From Candidatus Mediterraneibacter faecavium (GTDB taxonomy: Bacteria; Bacillota; Clostridia; Lachnospirales; Lachnospiraceae), in contig DWVY01000058.1 of NCBI GenBank assembly GCA_019119995.1, positions 1 to 54,526 on the forward strand: DNA of 54,526 nucleotides, in the 5' to 3' direction. This document shows, in pieces, positions 26,494-35,348 of the stretch. The position numbers and the translations under genes are program-made. Within the stretch, counting starts at the first letter, position 1; the number at the start of each line of letters is the position of its first letter. A model generated the notes under the pieces. That model was not told the DNA's origin. It did not search any database and was given only the letters and a program-made list of their open reading frames with translations.

Positions 26494-26588
26494 TGGCGTC
26501 TCCGCCTCGAAACAGCTATATTGAAATTACCGGAAGGGGAATAAACTGATAACAAACAACGAATAAATAGATAAAGGAGAAATGACAT

Positions 26589-27179
26589 ATGAGATGGTTT
26601 GATTCTGATTTTGATTATGTACAGGAACTTATAGATACATGGAACAGCAGAAGAAAGAAAATGCGCGCCGCATATATTATCATAGCGGCATTCCTGCTCA
26701 TCGCAGGCATACTGACCGCCATATTCCCGGTCGGCATCTTTGCCGTCATACAGTATTTTGCGGCTATCGCGGTGATCGCGGTCGGTATCTGTCACTTTGT
26801 GGCATTTGCATCCATGACTTATTATTTCAGGGATTATATGTTGCTTCTTTCAGGAATACTGAATGTACTGATCGGTGTTATGCTGTTCGTTATGCCGGTT
26901 ACCCTGACAGTGCAGGTTATTACTTTCCTGCTGGCCTTTCTGCTGATCTTCAGCGGCGCGGAGAAGCTCTCACTGGCATCAAGACTCAGATACTTCCGTA
27001 TCCCTCACACCGGAAGCACTACATTAAGCGGCGTGCTCAACATCATCCTTGCAGTCGTATTTCTGCTGCTGCCCTTCGTCTCGGCGCTGGCGCTGAACTA
27101 TATCCTCGCCGCCTATCTGATCATCACGGGGATTGCTCTTCTGATCGAGGCCGCGGGTATGCATAAGATCAGCCTCTGA
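26589..27179 (+). CDS. DUF308/HdeD-like six-helix membrane protein
   Basis: 196 aa. After a short charged N-terminus (WNSRRKKMR) come six hydrophobic segments in three similar pairs, the layout of the HdeD/DUF308 family: IIIAAFLLIAGILTAIFPV, YFAAIAVIAVGICHFVAF, LLLSGILNVLIGVMLFVMP, VITFLLAFLLIFSGAEKL and two more. HdeD of E. coli is linked to acid resistance, but the biochemical function is not known. AAAGGAG precedes the ATG. A GT8 gene follows in the same direction. Confidence 0.85.
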   Translation: MRWFDSDFDYVQELIDTWNSRRKKMRAAYIIIAAFLLIAGILTAIFPVGIFAVIQYFAAIAVIAVGICHFVAFASMTYYFRDYMLLLSGILNVLIGVMLFVMPVTLTVQVITFLLAFLLIFSGAEKLSLASRLRYFRIPHTGSTTLSGVLNIILAVVFLLLPFVSALALNYILAAYLIITGIALLIEAAGMHKISL

Positions 27180-27188
27180 CCTGCTGCC

Positions 27189-27220
27189 GCCGGACGAATA
27201 TGCGGACGCGTTCGCCCGGC
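27189..27220 (+). terminator. GC-rich hairpin between membrane protein and GT8 genes
   Basis: 27189-27198 pair with 27211-27220 over 10 bp with one A-C mismatch. No T-run follows directly, so it is weak as a terminator. Confidence 0.35.
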
Positions 27221-27295
27221 TCGCTGCTTTACGAGAATAAAAGGCAGGATTGAAAGACAGGAATGAAAGACAGAATTTAAAGGAGTTATATTCAG

Positions 27296-28186
27296 ATGAA
27301 TCAGACAGAACAAAGCAATGTTACGATAGATGCGATACACCGCACACAGAACCGGCAGAAGGACCGTATCCAGATCCTGACCACCCTCAACGGGGCCTAT
27401 CTTCCCCGGCTTCAGGTGCTTCTCACCTCCATCCGCGCCAGCCAGCCGGAAAAGGCAGCAGATATCTGGCTGATGCACAGCGGTATCCCGCAGGAGGATC
27501 TGGAACCCGTCGCCCGCCAGTGCGGCGATATGGGATACGGATTCCATCCGCTCTTGATCGACAGCACGGCATTCGCCGATGCGCCCGTCAGCCGCCAGTA
27601 TCCCCGTGAAATGTATTACCGTCTGCTGGCGCCGTTTTTCCTGCCCGGACATCTGCACCGCATCCTGTATCTGGATCCGGATATCCTTGTCATCAACCCG
27701 CTGCGTCCTCTGTGGGAGACGGATCTGCAAGGGAATCTCTTCGCAGCGGCCGCACATACAGGAAAGACGGAACTGGCCAACAATGTCAACCAGATCCGCC
27801 TCGGTACAGACCATGCTTATTTCAATTCCGGAGTACTGCTGATGGATCTCGACCGCGGCCGGCAGGAGATCAAGGCATCAGAGATTTTCAACTATACACG
27901 AGAGTACGCGAAAGAACTGCTCCTGCCGGATCAGGATATCCTGAACGCCATGTACGGACGGCGCACGCTGGAGATCGATGATTCCATATGGAACTACGAT
28001 GCCCGCAACTACAATACCTACCTCTTAAGAAGCGGCGGCATATGCGACATGGACTGGGTGATGAGAAATACAGCCATCCTGCATTTCTGCGGAAAATCCA
28101 AGCCATGGCAGAAAGGATATATCCACAGGTTCGGGATACTGTACAAACACTACGAAAATCTGACAGAACAGAAACTGATATCATAG
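27296..28186 (+). CDS. Family 8 glycosyltransferase
   Basis: 296 aa, soluble. GT8 enzymes use nucleotide-sugars such as UDP-glucose or UDP-galactose with retention. The nucleotide/Mn2+ motif is YLDPDILV with D127 and D129, the acceptor region has LGTDHAYFNSGVLLMDL, and the closing HFCGKSKPW is the family's usual C-terminal motif. The role may be in surface glycan or lipopolysaccharide-like polymer assembly. AAGGAG precedes the ATG. The acceptor is unknown. Confidence 0.92.
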   Translation: MNQTEQSNVTIDAIHRTQNRQKDRIQILTTLNGAYLPRLQVLLTSIRASQPEKAADIWLMHSGIPQEDLEPVARQCGDMGYGFHPLLIDSTAFADAPVSRQYPREMYYRLLAPFFLPGHLHRILYLDPDILVINPLRPLWETDLQGNLFAAAAHTGKTELANNVNQIRLGTDHAYFNSGVLLMDLDRGRQEIKASEIFNYTREYAKELLLPDQDILNAMYGRRTLEIDDSIWNYDARNYNTYLLRSGGICDMDWVMRNTAILHFCGKSKPWQKGYIHRFGILYKHYENLTEQKLIS

Positions 28187-28257
28187 CATTGACCAATGAG
28201 GGGGGCTGCCTTTTTCTATGATGCCCTCCTGGAACGGCAGTACACTCTGACAGCCAC

Positions 28258-28611
28258 CTATTTATTTTTCTCTTCCTCAGTTAAAGCTGTCATTTCGTTT
28301 AAATCCAGGTCAAGTAATTCTGCGATTTCCTCCCTTGACTTGCCCTTCTTTATCATTTTTTCAATAACATGTTTAAGCGCAGCATGTTCACCTTTTTGTT
28401 CGCCCAGCCGCAGAGCACTGCTCATCTGTGAATTATAATCCCTGATTGCGCGTTCCCTCGCTTCATACTCCAGTTTCGCCCGCTCGTCAGCACTCAATTT
28501 TTCCAGTTCCCTGTACGCCTCTTCAATGAATGAATCCGTTTTTGCCATAGCCGCAAACTCCTTTCTCGACTTCCCGCCAAAGAACTTCAATATCTTCTTT
28601 GTTATTCTCAA
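28258..28611 (-). pseudogene. Second C-terminal fragment of the nuclease element
   Basis: 117-codon frame matching the C-terminal third of the complete copy at 21378-22289, from FFGGKSRKEFAAM onward. The apparent TTG start overlaps the tetR stop (AATTGA) and has no ribosome site, so this is a remnant rather than a gene. Its tail (GEHAALKHVIEKMIKKGKSREEIAELL) is closer to that of the fragment at 19356 than to the complete copy. Confidence 0.72.
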
Positions 28612-29150
28612 TTATGATTTCCCGGGAATATCTTTCCCGTAATGATCTTTTCCATCTGAATGACCAGCTTCTGCTCATTCAGATTCGGCTTACCCATATA
28701 CTGCAGCAGAACCCCTACCATTCCGCTGGCATAAAACGTAAGCATGACTTCCAGATCATCCACACTCAGGTCAAGCTCCGGTACTTTACTGCGTGCCATT
28801 TCCGCCAGATATACAGTTACCGCTTCGACAAGCATCCCCTCGATCTGGACCCAGCGCCGGGAATAAAGCAGCCGCTCAAATTTGCCCTTGTTCTTCCGCA
28901 CAAAAGCTACATAAGCGGTCAGCGCTCCCAGGCGGTCTTCTTCATTCAGGCTCCTTTGCACTAACTCCTGCGTGGCCCGGCGGAACGTCCACTCAAGTAC
29001 ATCCATAATATCTTTAAAGTGATAATAAAATGTCTGCCTTGAGATATGGCATTCTGCGATCAGCTTAGTCACCGTAATTTTGTCTATGTCTTCCTTCTCC
29101 AGCATTTCGGAAAAAGTATCTGCGATCACTGATTTCATGTCTTCTCTCAT
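28608..29150 (-). CDS. TetR-family transcriptional regulator
   Basis: 180 aa. N-terminal helix-turn-helix (about 7-50: EKEDIDKITVTKLI, then ECHISRQTFYYHFKD) and an all-helical ligand-binding domain of the type often seen in dihydroxyacetone-kinase regulator-like TetR proteins. GAGGT precedes the ATG. It begins 15 bp after the lacI-type gene and is probably co-transcribed with it. Its target is unknown; the 3' end is abutted by a nuclease-element fragment. Confidence 0.88.
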   Translation of the reverse strand: MREDMKSVIADTFSEMLEKEDIDKITVTKLIAECHISRQTFYYHFKDIMDVLEWTFRRATQELVQRSLNEEDRLGALTAYVAFVRKNKGKFERLLYSRRWVQIEGMLVEAVTVYLAEMARSKVPELDLSVDDLEVMLTFYASGMVGVLLQYMGKPNLNEQKLVIQMEKIITGKIFPGNHN

Positions 29151-29165
29151 AGTAATACCTCGCTG

Positions 29166-30143
29166 CTAAATCGTTTCCCCCTCTTTAAAATGAACAGGGA
29201 CAAAAATCTGCTCTTGCTTTAACGGCTGCCGATTGATCAGACGGATCAGCGTATGAACCGCCATTTTTGCCAACAGAGAAACATCCTGTTGGATAGAAGC
29301 AATCGTGCAGTAGTTAAAACCGGTGACATAAGTTCCATCGTAGGCGATGATCTTCAATCTGCCCGGAACCGGTATGCCCTTCTCTTTCGCCACTTTCAGA
29401 AAAGACGCGGCACACAGATCATTGGCCAGGATTCCATCAATGTCCGGGTGTTTTTTCATAATTTCAGAACATCTGCGTATACTTCTGGAGTAGTGGATCG
29501 TATCCGTCCAACTGAAGTTTTCTGTAATAATCTGTGCCCCTGTGCTCTTCATCTGTTTGATCAGGGCGCCCGCACTCCTGGAGGACGCAACAGTCATCGC
29601 GTTTGGATCAGCCAACTGCAGAACTTTCCTGCATCCCCTTTCCAGGAATTTTTCCGCCGCCAGGCAGCCACCCTGTGCATGGTCGGAAGTGACAAGAGGG
29701 ATTCCCGGGATGATCCTGTCCAGCGAAATGATTGGTTTTTTAATCTTTATATAATATTTATCCGGTAAAAAAGCCGCTCCGATGATCATACCGTCAAACA
29801 GGTTTCTCTCCAGTGTGTCCAGATATTCCCTTTCGATTTCTTCTTTCTGCGCCGTATTGCATATCATCATATTATAGCCGTATTGATTTAATTCCACCTC
29901 CAGGAAACTCCATAGAGATGAAAAATAAGGATGTATAAGCTCCGGAGCCATCACGCCGATTATTCCTGTTTTTTTCTGATACAGATTCCGTATCCACTGA
30001 TTTGGAACATAATCCAGTTCCTCTACCGCCCTGCGTATTTTTGCTTTCGTATCCTCTGCAACATATCCGCTTCCGTTCAGCGCCCTGGATACCGTACTTG
30101 GGGCAACGCGAGCAAGTTTAGCTACTTCTCTGATACTGGTCAT
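29166..30143 (-). CDS. LacI-family repressor of the adjacent sugar operon
   Basis: 325 aa. The N-terminal DNA-binding motif is canonical (IREVAKLARVAPSTVSRALNGSGYV), with the hinge helix near 48-56, then a periplasmic-binding-type effector domain. It is divergent from a sugar ABC transporter and GH13 glucosidase operon, whose promoter carries two palindromic sites (30314-30328, 30403-30417), so it most likely represses that operon until its sugar is present. AAGGAG precedes the ATG, and a TATAAT (30183-30178) lies upstream on the minus strand. Confidence 0.92.
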   Translation of the reverse strand: MTSIREVAKLARVAPSTVSRALNGSGYVAEDTKAKIRRAVEELDYVPNQWIRNLYQKKTGIIGVMAPELIHPYFSSLWSFLEVELNQYGYNMMICNTAQKEEIEREYLDTLERNLFDGMIIGAAFLPDKYYIKIKKPIISLDRIIPGIPLVTSDHAQGGCLAAEKFLERGCRKVLQLADPNAMTVASSRSAGALIKQMKSTGAQIITENFSWTDTIHYSRSIRRCSEIMKKHPDIDGILANDLCAASFLKVAKEKGIPVPGRLKIIAYDGTYVTGFNYCTIASIQQDVSLLAKMAVHTLIRLINRQPLKQEQIFVPVHFKEGETI

Positions 30144-30278
30144 AAGTTTTACTCCTTACTTTGATTATCACGACCTGATTATATCACAATTTCACTTACA
30201 TACCTATAAACTATTTACAATAATCCCGATCATTTTCCGCATGCGTTATAATTTATATGGTAATTTTATAAAAAGGTA

Positions 30279-30307
30279 TTGCAATTTTTTTATATATATT
30301 ATATATT
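30279..30307 (+). promoter_or_regulatory. Promoter of the sugar ABC/GH13 operon
   Basis: TTGCAA (30279-30284), a 17-bp AT-only-like spacer and TATATT (30302-30307). The predicted start, about 30314, falls inside the first operator. Confidence 0.6.
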
Positions 30308-30313
30308 ATACAC

Positions 30314-30328
30314 ATGAAACAGTTCCAT
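30314..30328. promoter_or_regulatory. LacI-type operator O1
   Basis: ATGAAACAGTTCCAT, an imperfect palindrome located at the predicted transcription start. It shares 13 of 15 bases with the site at 30403-30417. Confidence 0.6.
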
Positions 30329-30402
30329 ATATTTTGGACCAAGTTAATTTCAGGAATTTTTCCATATTTCGCCAGCTTTTTCAAGCTTTTTTTTGCAATT
30401 AT

Positions 30403-30417
30403 ATGGAACAGTTCCAC
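30403..30417. promoter_or_regulatory. LacI-type operator O2
   Basis: ATGGAACAGTTCCAC contains the perfect palindrome TGGAA-CAG-TTCCA. It lies just before the ribosome site of the binding-protein gene, 89 bp centre to centre from O1, which would allow a DNA loop. Confidence 0.6.
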
Positions 30418-30433
30418 AAAAGGAGGAGAAAAC

Positions 30434-31759
30434 ATGAAAATGAAAAAAGCAACGGCATTAACTCTGACTCTGGCCATGACCGCAGGTCTTCTGGCCGGCT
30501 GCGGAAGCGGCGATTCTGGTTCTTCGAAAAAGCAGACCGAGATTACTATCTATCAGAGTAAAATTGAGGCAAATGAGGGTTATCAGAAAGCGATCGACGC
30601 TTACGAAAAAGTAAATCCGGACGTAAAGATCAACCTTGAGGCTGTTACGGGAAATGATTTCACTGCTTCTCTAAAAGCAAAGATGCAGTCCGATCCGCCG
30701 ACGATCTTTTCCGTGGGCGGTTTCCAGGATCTGGAAGATTACGGTGACACACTTCTGGATCTCTCAGATATGGATATCCTCGATCATGCACTGGAAGGCA
30801 CTACAGACATGTTCACCACCGATGAAGGCAAAGTCCTTGCCGTTCCGCTTTACATGGAAGGATATGGATTCGTGATCAACAGGGAAATGTTTGAAGCCGC
30901 CGGAATTGACGTAGACTCCATGATGGATTTCGAGGGAATGAAAAAGGGCTTTGACACTCTGAAAGAGAAGATTGACAACGGAGAAATGAAAGAGCAGTAT
31001 CCGAATCTGGAGGCAGTTATGGAATATCCAACGAAAGAACTCTGGATTGCAGGGGATCACGACGCCAACGTTGCACTGACCCACGACTTTAAAACTGCAA
31101 AAGAAGCTTATGACGCTGCGGAGCTTCCGGGTACAGGTTTTGAAGATTATAAAACGATGGTAGATTTTCAGGCAAGCTACACGACAAACGCGGACGACAC
31201 TGCAAAGTTAAACGCCGTAGATTATACGACCTCACTGGAAGGTGGTCTGGCTATTGAAAGGGTCGCCGCCTTAAAACAGGGCAACTGGATTGCTCCGGCA
31301 GTGGAAAATACAGATCCGGAAGTGCTTGCAAAACTTGATATGCTTCCCTACTCCGTACCCGGATATTCTGATGGAAAATACTTTGTAGGCGTTTCCGGTT
31401 ACTGGGCTATTAACAGCAAAGCTTCCGAGGAACAGATTGAAGCGGCAAAGGATTTCATCAACTGGCTGTACTCCGATCCGGAAGGGCAGAAGATTGTTGT
31501 AGAAGACTGCAAATTTGTTCCACCGTATGATAATTTCGGCGACCTTCAGGCAACGGATCCATTGTCACAGCGGATCATGGATGCCAATCAGGAAGGCAAC
31601 ACAATGAACGGCTGGGTATACAGCGGCGCTCCAAGTACATGGGGACAGCAGGTTGCCGGCGTAGAAGTCCAGAAATATCTGGCCGGGCAGGCTACATGGG
31701 ATGAAGTAACACAGACATGTATTGACCAGTGGGCTGAAATGAGAGAAGCCCAGAATTAA
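30434..31759 (+). CDS. Sugar ABC transporter substrate-binding lipoprotein
   Basis: 441 aa from the ATG at 30434 (AAAGGAGGAG upstream); longer in-frame starts run through the operator region and are unlikely. Lipoprotein signal with LLAGC, then a family 1 extracellular sugar-binding fold: EITIYQSKIEANEGYQKAIDAYEKVNPDVKI split normally, VPLYMEGYGFVINREMFEAAGI and the late GYWAINSKASEEQIEAAKDFINWL. It delivers a sugar to the two permeases that follow. With an alpha-glucosidase in the operon, the ligand is probably an alpha-glucoside. No ATPase gene is nearby; a shared MsmX-type ATPase elsewhere is expected. Confidence 0.93.
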   Translation: MKMKKATALTLTLAMTAGLLAGCGSGDSGSSKKQTEITIYQSKIEANEGYQKAIDAYEKVNPDVKINLEAVTGNDFTASLKAKMQSDPPTIFSVGGFQDLEDYGDTLLDLSDMDILDHALEGTTDMFTTDEGKVLAVPLYMEGYGFVINREMFEAAGIDVDSMMDFEGMKKGFDTLKEKIDNGEMKEQYPNLEAVMEYPTKELWIAGDHDANVALTHDFKTAKEAYDAAELPGTGFEDYKTMVDFQASYTTNADDTAKLNAVDYTTSLEGGLAIERVAALKQGNWIAPAVENTDPEVLAKLDMLPYSVPGYSDGKYFVGVSGYWAINSKASEEQIEAAKDFINWLYSDPEGQKIVVEDCKFVPPYDNFGDLQATDPLSQRIMDANQEGNTMNGWVYSGAPSTWGQQVAGVEVQKYLAGQATWDEVTQTCIDQWAEMREAQN

Positions 31760-31778
31760 GAACTGGAAGGTGTAATAA

Positions 31779-32648
31779 ATGAAAAAAAGTAAAGTGAGGT
31801 TCTGGGTATTTCTTGCACCTGCATTAATCTCTTTTACCATAATCGTTCTGATCCCGACCTTGATCGGCTTCTTCTATTCGCTGACAGACTGGAACGGAAT
31901 CGTCGGAAGTGAGATCAATTTCGTGGGATTTCAAAACTTTGTGGACATATTTACCAGAGACGATACATTCCTGCATGCATTCGGATTTACGGCACTGTTT
32001 TCAATCTGTGCCGTAATCCTGGTAAACCTGGTGGGATTCGCCCTCGCACTGCTTGTAACGCAAAAGTTCAGGGGAGCTACTATGCTCAGAGGCATCTTCT
32101 TTATGCCGAACCTGATCGGAGGACTGCTGCTCGGTTTTACATGGCAGTTTATCTTTGTATCGATTTTTGAAGCTATCGCGCAAAAAACAGGCTGGGAAAT
32201 CTTCAGCGGCTGGCTTTCAAACACTCCCACCGGTTTTATCGGTCTTTTGATCCTTACCGTATGGCAGTTGTCCGGCTATATGATGATCGTATATATTGCA
32301 CAGATCCAACAGATCCCGGAATCTGTCAAAGAAGCTGCGCGGATCGACGGCGCAGGGAACTGGGCGATGTTAAAGAAGATCACCCTTCCGCTGATGATGC
32401 CGGCGTTTACGATCGGCCTGTTCCTGTCGATCTCCAATTCCTTTAAAATGTTCGACCAGAACCTGGCCCTGACCCAGGGCGGACCCTATAAGTCGACGGA
32501 AATGATCGCGCTGAATATTTACAATTCCGCTTTCGGCGCAAATGAATTTGGTCTGGCTCAGGCAAAAGCGATCATCTTCCTGATCGTCGTAGCGGCGATC
32601 GGAATCACGCAGCTGGTAGTGACCAAGCGAAAGGAGGTTGAGATGTAA
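31779..32648 (+). CDS. Sugar ABC permease, MalF/UgpA type
   Basis: 289 aa with six membrane helices. The ATPase-contact (EAA) motif is EAARIDGAGNWAMLKKITLPLM (split as KEAARIDGAG and KKITLPLM). It begins AFLFLAP-like with RFWVFLAPALISFTIIVLIP. The stop codon overlaps the start of the second permease in TAATG, so the pair is translationally coupled. It forms the channel together with the next gene. Confidence 0.94.
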   Translation: MKKSKVRFWVFLAPALISFTIIVLIPTLIGFFYSLTDWNGIVGSEINFVGFQNFVDIFTRDDTFLHAFGFTALFSICAVILVNLVGFALALLVTQKFRGATMLRGIFFMPNLIGGLLLGFTWQFIFVSIFEAIAQKTGWEIFSGWLSNTPTGFIGLLILTVWQLSGYMMIVYIAQIQQIPESVKEAARIDGAGNWAMLKKITLPLMMPAFTIGLFLSISNSFKMFDQNLALTQGGPYKSTEMIALNIYNSAFGANEFGLAQAKAIIFLIVVAAIGITQLVVTKRKEVEM

Positions 32649-33508
32649 TGGCAGCGGGAAAAGGAAAGACAAACTCTGCGCATAAGACAAAACGCGCCGG
32701 ACATATCGGCCTTGTGATCGTCGGGATCATACTGGGATGCATCTTCTTGTTTCCCATCTATATCCTGATATTAAATTCTTTCAAAAACACAAAAGGAATC
32801 TTTACAGATGTTCTGGGATTTCCAAATAGCGAAACCTTTACGCTGGAAAATTATCCGAACGCATTTGAATCGCTGGAATATTTCCGCTCCTTTCTGAACT
32901 CGTTCCTGATCACAGTGATCGCCTCTCTTCTGATCCTGCTGATCTCCTCGATGGCCGCGTGGGTTCTCGTAAGATACAAGACAAAGACGAGCAAAGTGAT
33001 CTTCCTTCTGTTTGCGGCGGCGATGCTGATCCCGTTTCAGTGCGTTATGCTTCCTCTTGTAGGATTTGCGAGCCGCATCAATCTTATGAACCCTGTCGGA
33101 CTTATATTTATGTACATGGGATTCGGAACCAGCATGTCCATCGTCATGTTCCACGGCTTTATCAAAAATATCCCGGAGGAACTTGAGGAGGCGGCTACAA
33201 TCGACGGCTGCGGCGGATTCCGCCTGTTCTTTACGATCGTAGTTCCGCTGATGCGTACGATCCTGATCACAGTGGAAGTTTTAAATGTTATGTGGATCTG
33301 GAATGACTATCTGCTTCCTTCACTGATCATAAACAAACCAGGATGGCAGACACTTCCTCTGAAGACTTATCTTTTCTTCGGACAGTTTGCGAAAAGATGG
33401 GATCTTGCTTCGGCAGGCCTGATCATGTGTATTATTCCGATCATCATCTTCTATCTGCTGTGTCAGAAATATATCGTAAAAGGTATTACAGACGGTGCTA
33501 TCAAATAA
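32648..33508 (+). CDS. Sugar ABC permease, MalG/UgpE type
   Basis: 286 aa, six membrane helices; a charged N-terminus (KGKTNSAHKTKRAG) precedes the first helix. The EAA motif is EEAATIDGCGGFRLFFTIVVPL. AAAGGAGG lies within the end of the previous gene. The usual LSRYKTK-like loop after helix 2 (WVLVRYKTKTSKVIF) is present. A stable hairpin lies 25 bp after the stop, before the GH13 gene. Confidence 0.94.
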   Translation: MAAGKGKTNSAHKTKRAGHIGLVIVGIILGCIFLFPIYILILNSFKNTKGIFTDVLGFPNSETFTLENYPNAFESLEYFRSFLNSFLITVIASLLILLISSMAAWVLVRYKTKTSKVIFLLFAAAMLIPFQCVMLPLVGFASRINLMNPVGLIFMYMGFGTSMSIVMFHGFIKNIPEELEEAATIDGCGGFRLFFTIVVPLMRTILITVEVLNVMWIWNDYLLPSLIINKPGWQTLPLKTYLFFGQFAKRWDLASAGLIMCIIPIIIFYLLCQKYIVKGITDGAIK

Positions 33509-33533
33509 TTTAAGAAATGATTTTTATAAGACC

Positions 33534-33566
33534 AGGCGGGCGGGAAGCACCTTCGCCCGCCTTTCA
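33534..33566 (+). terminator. Intercistronic hairpin before the GH13 gene
   Basis: Perfect 9-bp stem AGGCGGGCG / CGCCCGCCT (33534-33542 with 33554-33562) followed by TTCATTT. It could reduce expression of the glucosidase relative to the transporter or stabilise the upstream mRNA. Confidence 0.6.
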
Positions 33567-33593
33567 TTTAAGTAACAGAGAGAGGAAAACATT

Positions 33594-35246
33594 ATGGCAA
33601 AATGGTGGAAAAACGCTATTGTATATCAAATTTATCCCAAAAGTTTTAAAGACAGTAATGGAGACGGCATCGGAGATCTCGCAGGAATTACGGAAAAGCT
33701 GGATTATCTGCATGAACTCGGGATAAATGTCATATGGATCAACCCCATATATTGTTCTCCTATGGAAGACAACGGATATGATATTTCCGATTATTATAAA
33801 GTAGATCCGCTTTTTGGCAGCAACGAGGATATGGACCGTTTACTGGAAGAAGCCGGAAAAAGGGATATAAAAGTACTTCTTGATCTTGTCGTCAATCACT
33901 GTTCCGACGAGCATCCGTGGTTTCAGAAAGCGAAGGCGGATCCCAACTGCGAAGAAGCCGGATATTTCTATTTCAAGACAACGGACGACGGGCAGCGGCC
34001 TAACAACTGGAGATCGAATTTCGGTGGTTCGGTGTGGAGCCAACTCCCCGACCAGAGATGGTATTTCCATACTTTTTCGCCCAAACAGCCCGATCTGAAT
34101 TGGGAAAACCCGAAACTGAGGAAAAAAATCTATGAAATGATAAACTGGTGGCTGGACAAAGGCATTGCCGGTTTTCGCGTGGACGCAATCACCTTTATCA
34201 AAAAGGATCTCACATTTGCGTCCAGAAAGGCAGAAGACGGCTATCTGTATCCCATCGAAAATCTCACAGATTATCCCGGTATCGAAGTTTTCCTTTCGGA
34301 ACTAAAAGAGAAAACATTTGACAGACACAACTGCATGACCGCTGCAGAGGCTCCAGGTGTGGGAAAAGAGACTTTTCGCTCTTATGCCGGCGAAAATGGA
34401 TTCTTCTCCATGATCTTTGATTTCAACTGGGAAAGTATGGAAGGAGAAGCGGACAAATCCGCCATCGACGCTGTGGAGCGTTGGAAAAACCGAATCTTCC
34501 AGAGTCAGAAATTCACATATCAGAACGGATGGTCCGGCGTCTTTCTGGAAAATCACGACCAGTCGCGCTGTGTGAATAAATTTCTGGAAGAGGACTGCCG
34601 GAACTATTTCAGCACAACGGCATTGGCCGTGCTGTATTTCTATCTGTATGGTACGCCTTTTATTTATCAGGGGCAGGAAATCGGCATGACCAACCTAGCA
34701 TGGAAAACCATCGACGAAATGGACGACGTCAGGGCAAAAGGCATGTATCAGGAGGCTATCGAGAAAGGAGAAGATCCTTCCAAAGTCTTAAAATATTTCG
34801 GAGAGCTGGGCCGCGACAATGCAAGAACCCCTATGCAGTGGGAAAATAGTGAAAACGCCGGATTCACAACAGGCACTCCCTGGATGAAGGTCAACGAAAA
34901 CTATCCCGCAATCAATGCAGCCGACCAGGAACAGGATCCTTCGTCCATCCTTTCCTTTTATAAAAAAGTGACGCGTCTGCGCCGCGATCCAAAGTATCAG
35001 GATACATTCGCCGAAGGAAACTTTTCTCCTCTGTACGAAGATGTTCCTGCGCTGATCGCATATACAAGGGCGAAGGATCTGCAAACTGTGTCAGTGATCG
35101 TCAACTTCAAAAAGCAGAGCCAGGCAGTACCGCTTACCAGCGGAACATGCATTTTAAACAACTATGGCTCTCTGACTGAGAAAGACGGTCAGATGCTTCT
35201 TGCGCCATATCAGGCAGTGGTTTTTGCAAGCGTACCACTGGACTGA
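33594..35246 (+). CDS. GH13 alpha-glucosidase
   Basis: 550 aa, no signal peptide, so it splits imported sugars in the cytoplasm. The (beta/alpha)8 family regions are DLVVNH (97-102), GFRVDAITF with nucleophile D197, TAAEAPG with acid/base E252, and ENHDQSR with D322; QPDLNWENP is typical of the oligo-1,6-glucosidase/alpha-glucosidase group. The residue after the nucleophile is Ala, where alpha-1,6-preferring enzymes usually have Val, so activity on alpha-1,4 (or sucrose-like) bonds is plausible. It ends with the usual beta-sandwich domain. GAGAGGA precedes the ATG. Confidence 0.93.
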   Translation: MAKWWKNAIVYQIYPKSFKDSNGDGIGDLAGITEKLDYLHELGINVIWINPIYCSPMEDNGYDISDYYKVDPLFGSNEDMDRLLEEAGKRDIKVLLDLVVNHCSDEHPWFQKAKADPNCEEAGYFYFKTTDDGQRPNNWRSNFGGSVWSQLPDQRWYFHTFSPKQPDLNWENPKLRKKIYEMINWWLDKGIAGFRVDAITFIKKDLTFASRKAEDGYLYPIENLTDYPGIEVFLSELKEKTFDRHNCMTAAEAPGVGKETFRSYAGENGFFSMIFDFNWESMEGEADKSAIDAVERWKNRIFQSQKFTYQNGWSGVFLENHDQSRCVNKFLEEDCRNYFSTTALAVLYFYLYGTPFIYQGQEIGMTNLAWKTIDEMDDVRAKGMYQEAIEKGEDPSKVLKYFGELGRDNARTPMQWENSENAGFTTGTPWMKVNENYPAINAADQEQDPSSILSFYKKVTRLRRDPKYQDTFAEGNFSPLYEDVPALIAYTRAKDLQTVSVIVNFKKQSQAVPLTSGTCILNNYGSLTEKDGQMLLAPYQAVVFASVPLD

Positions 35247-35280
35247 CCGGCGCAGCTTTTCAACTTTTCCGCTGTTATCC

Positions 35281-35318
35281 CCCCTGTGAGCTCTGCAATC
35301 TGCGGTTTGCTCACGGGG
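35281..35318. terminator. Hairpin between convergent GH13 and response-regulator genes
   Basis: CCCC/GGGG plus GTGAGC/GCTCAC (35281-35291 with 35309-35318, one bulged T). No T-run follows directly. Confidence 0.4.
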
Positions 35319-35348
35319 ATGCCAAAAAGCGGTATTAACCGACATTTA

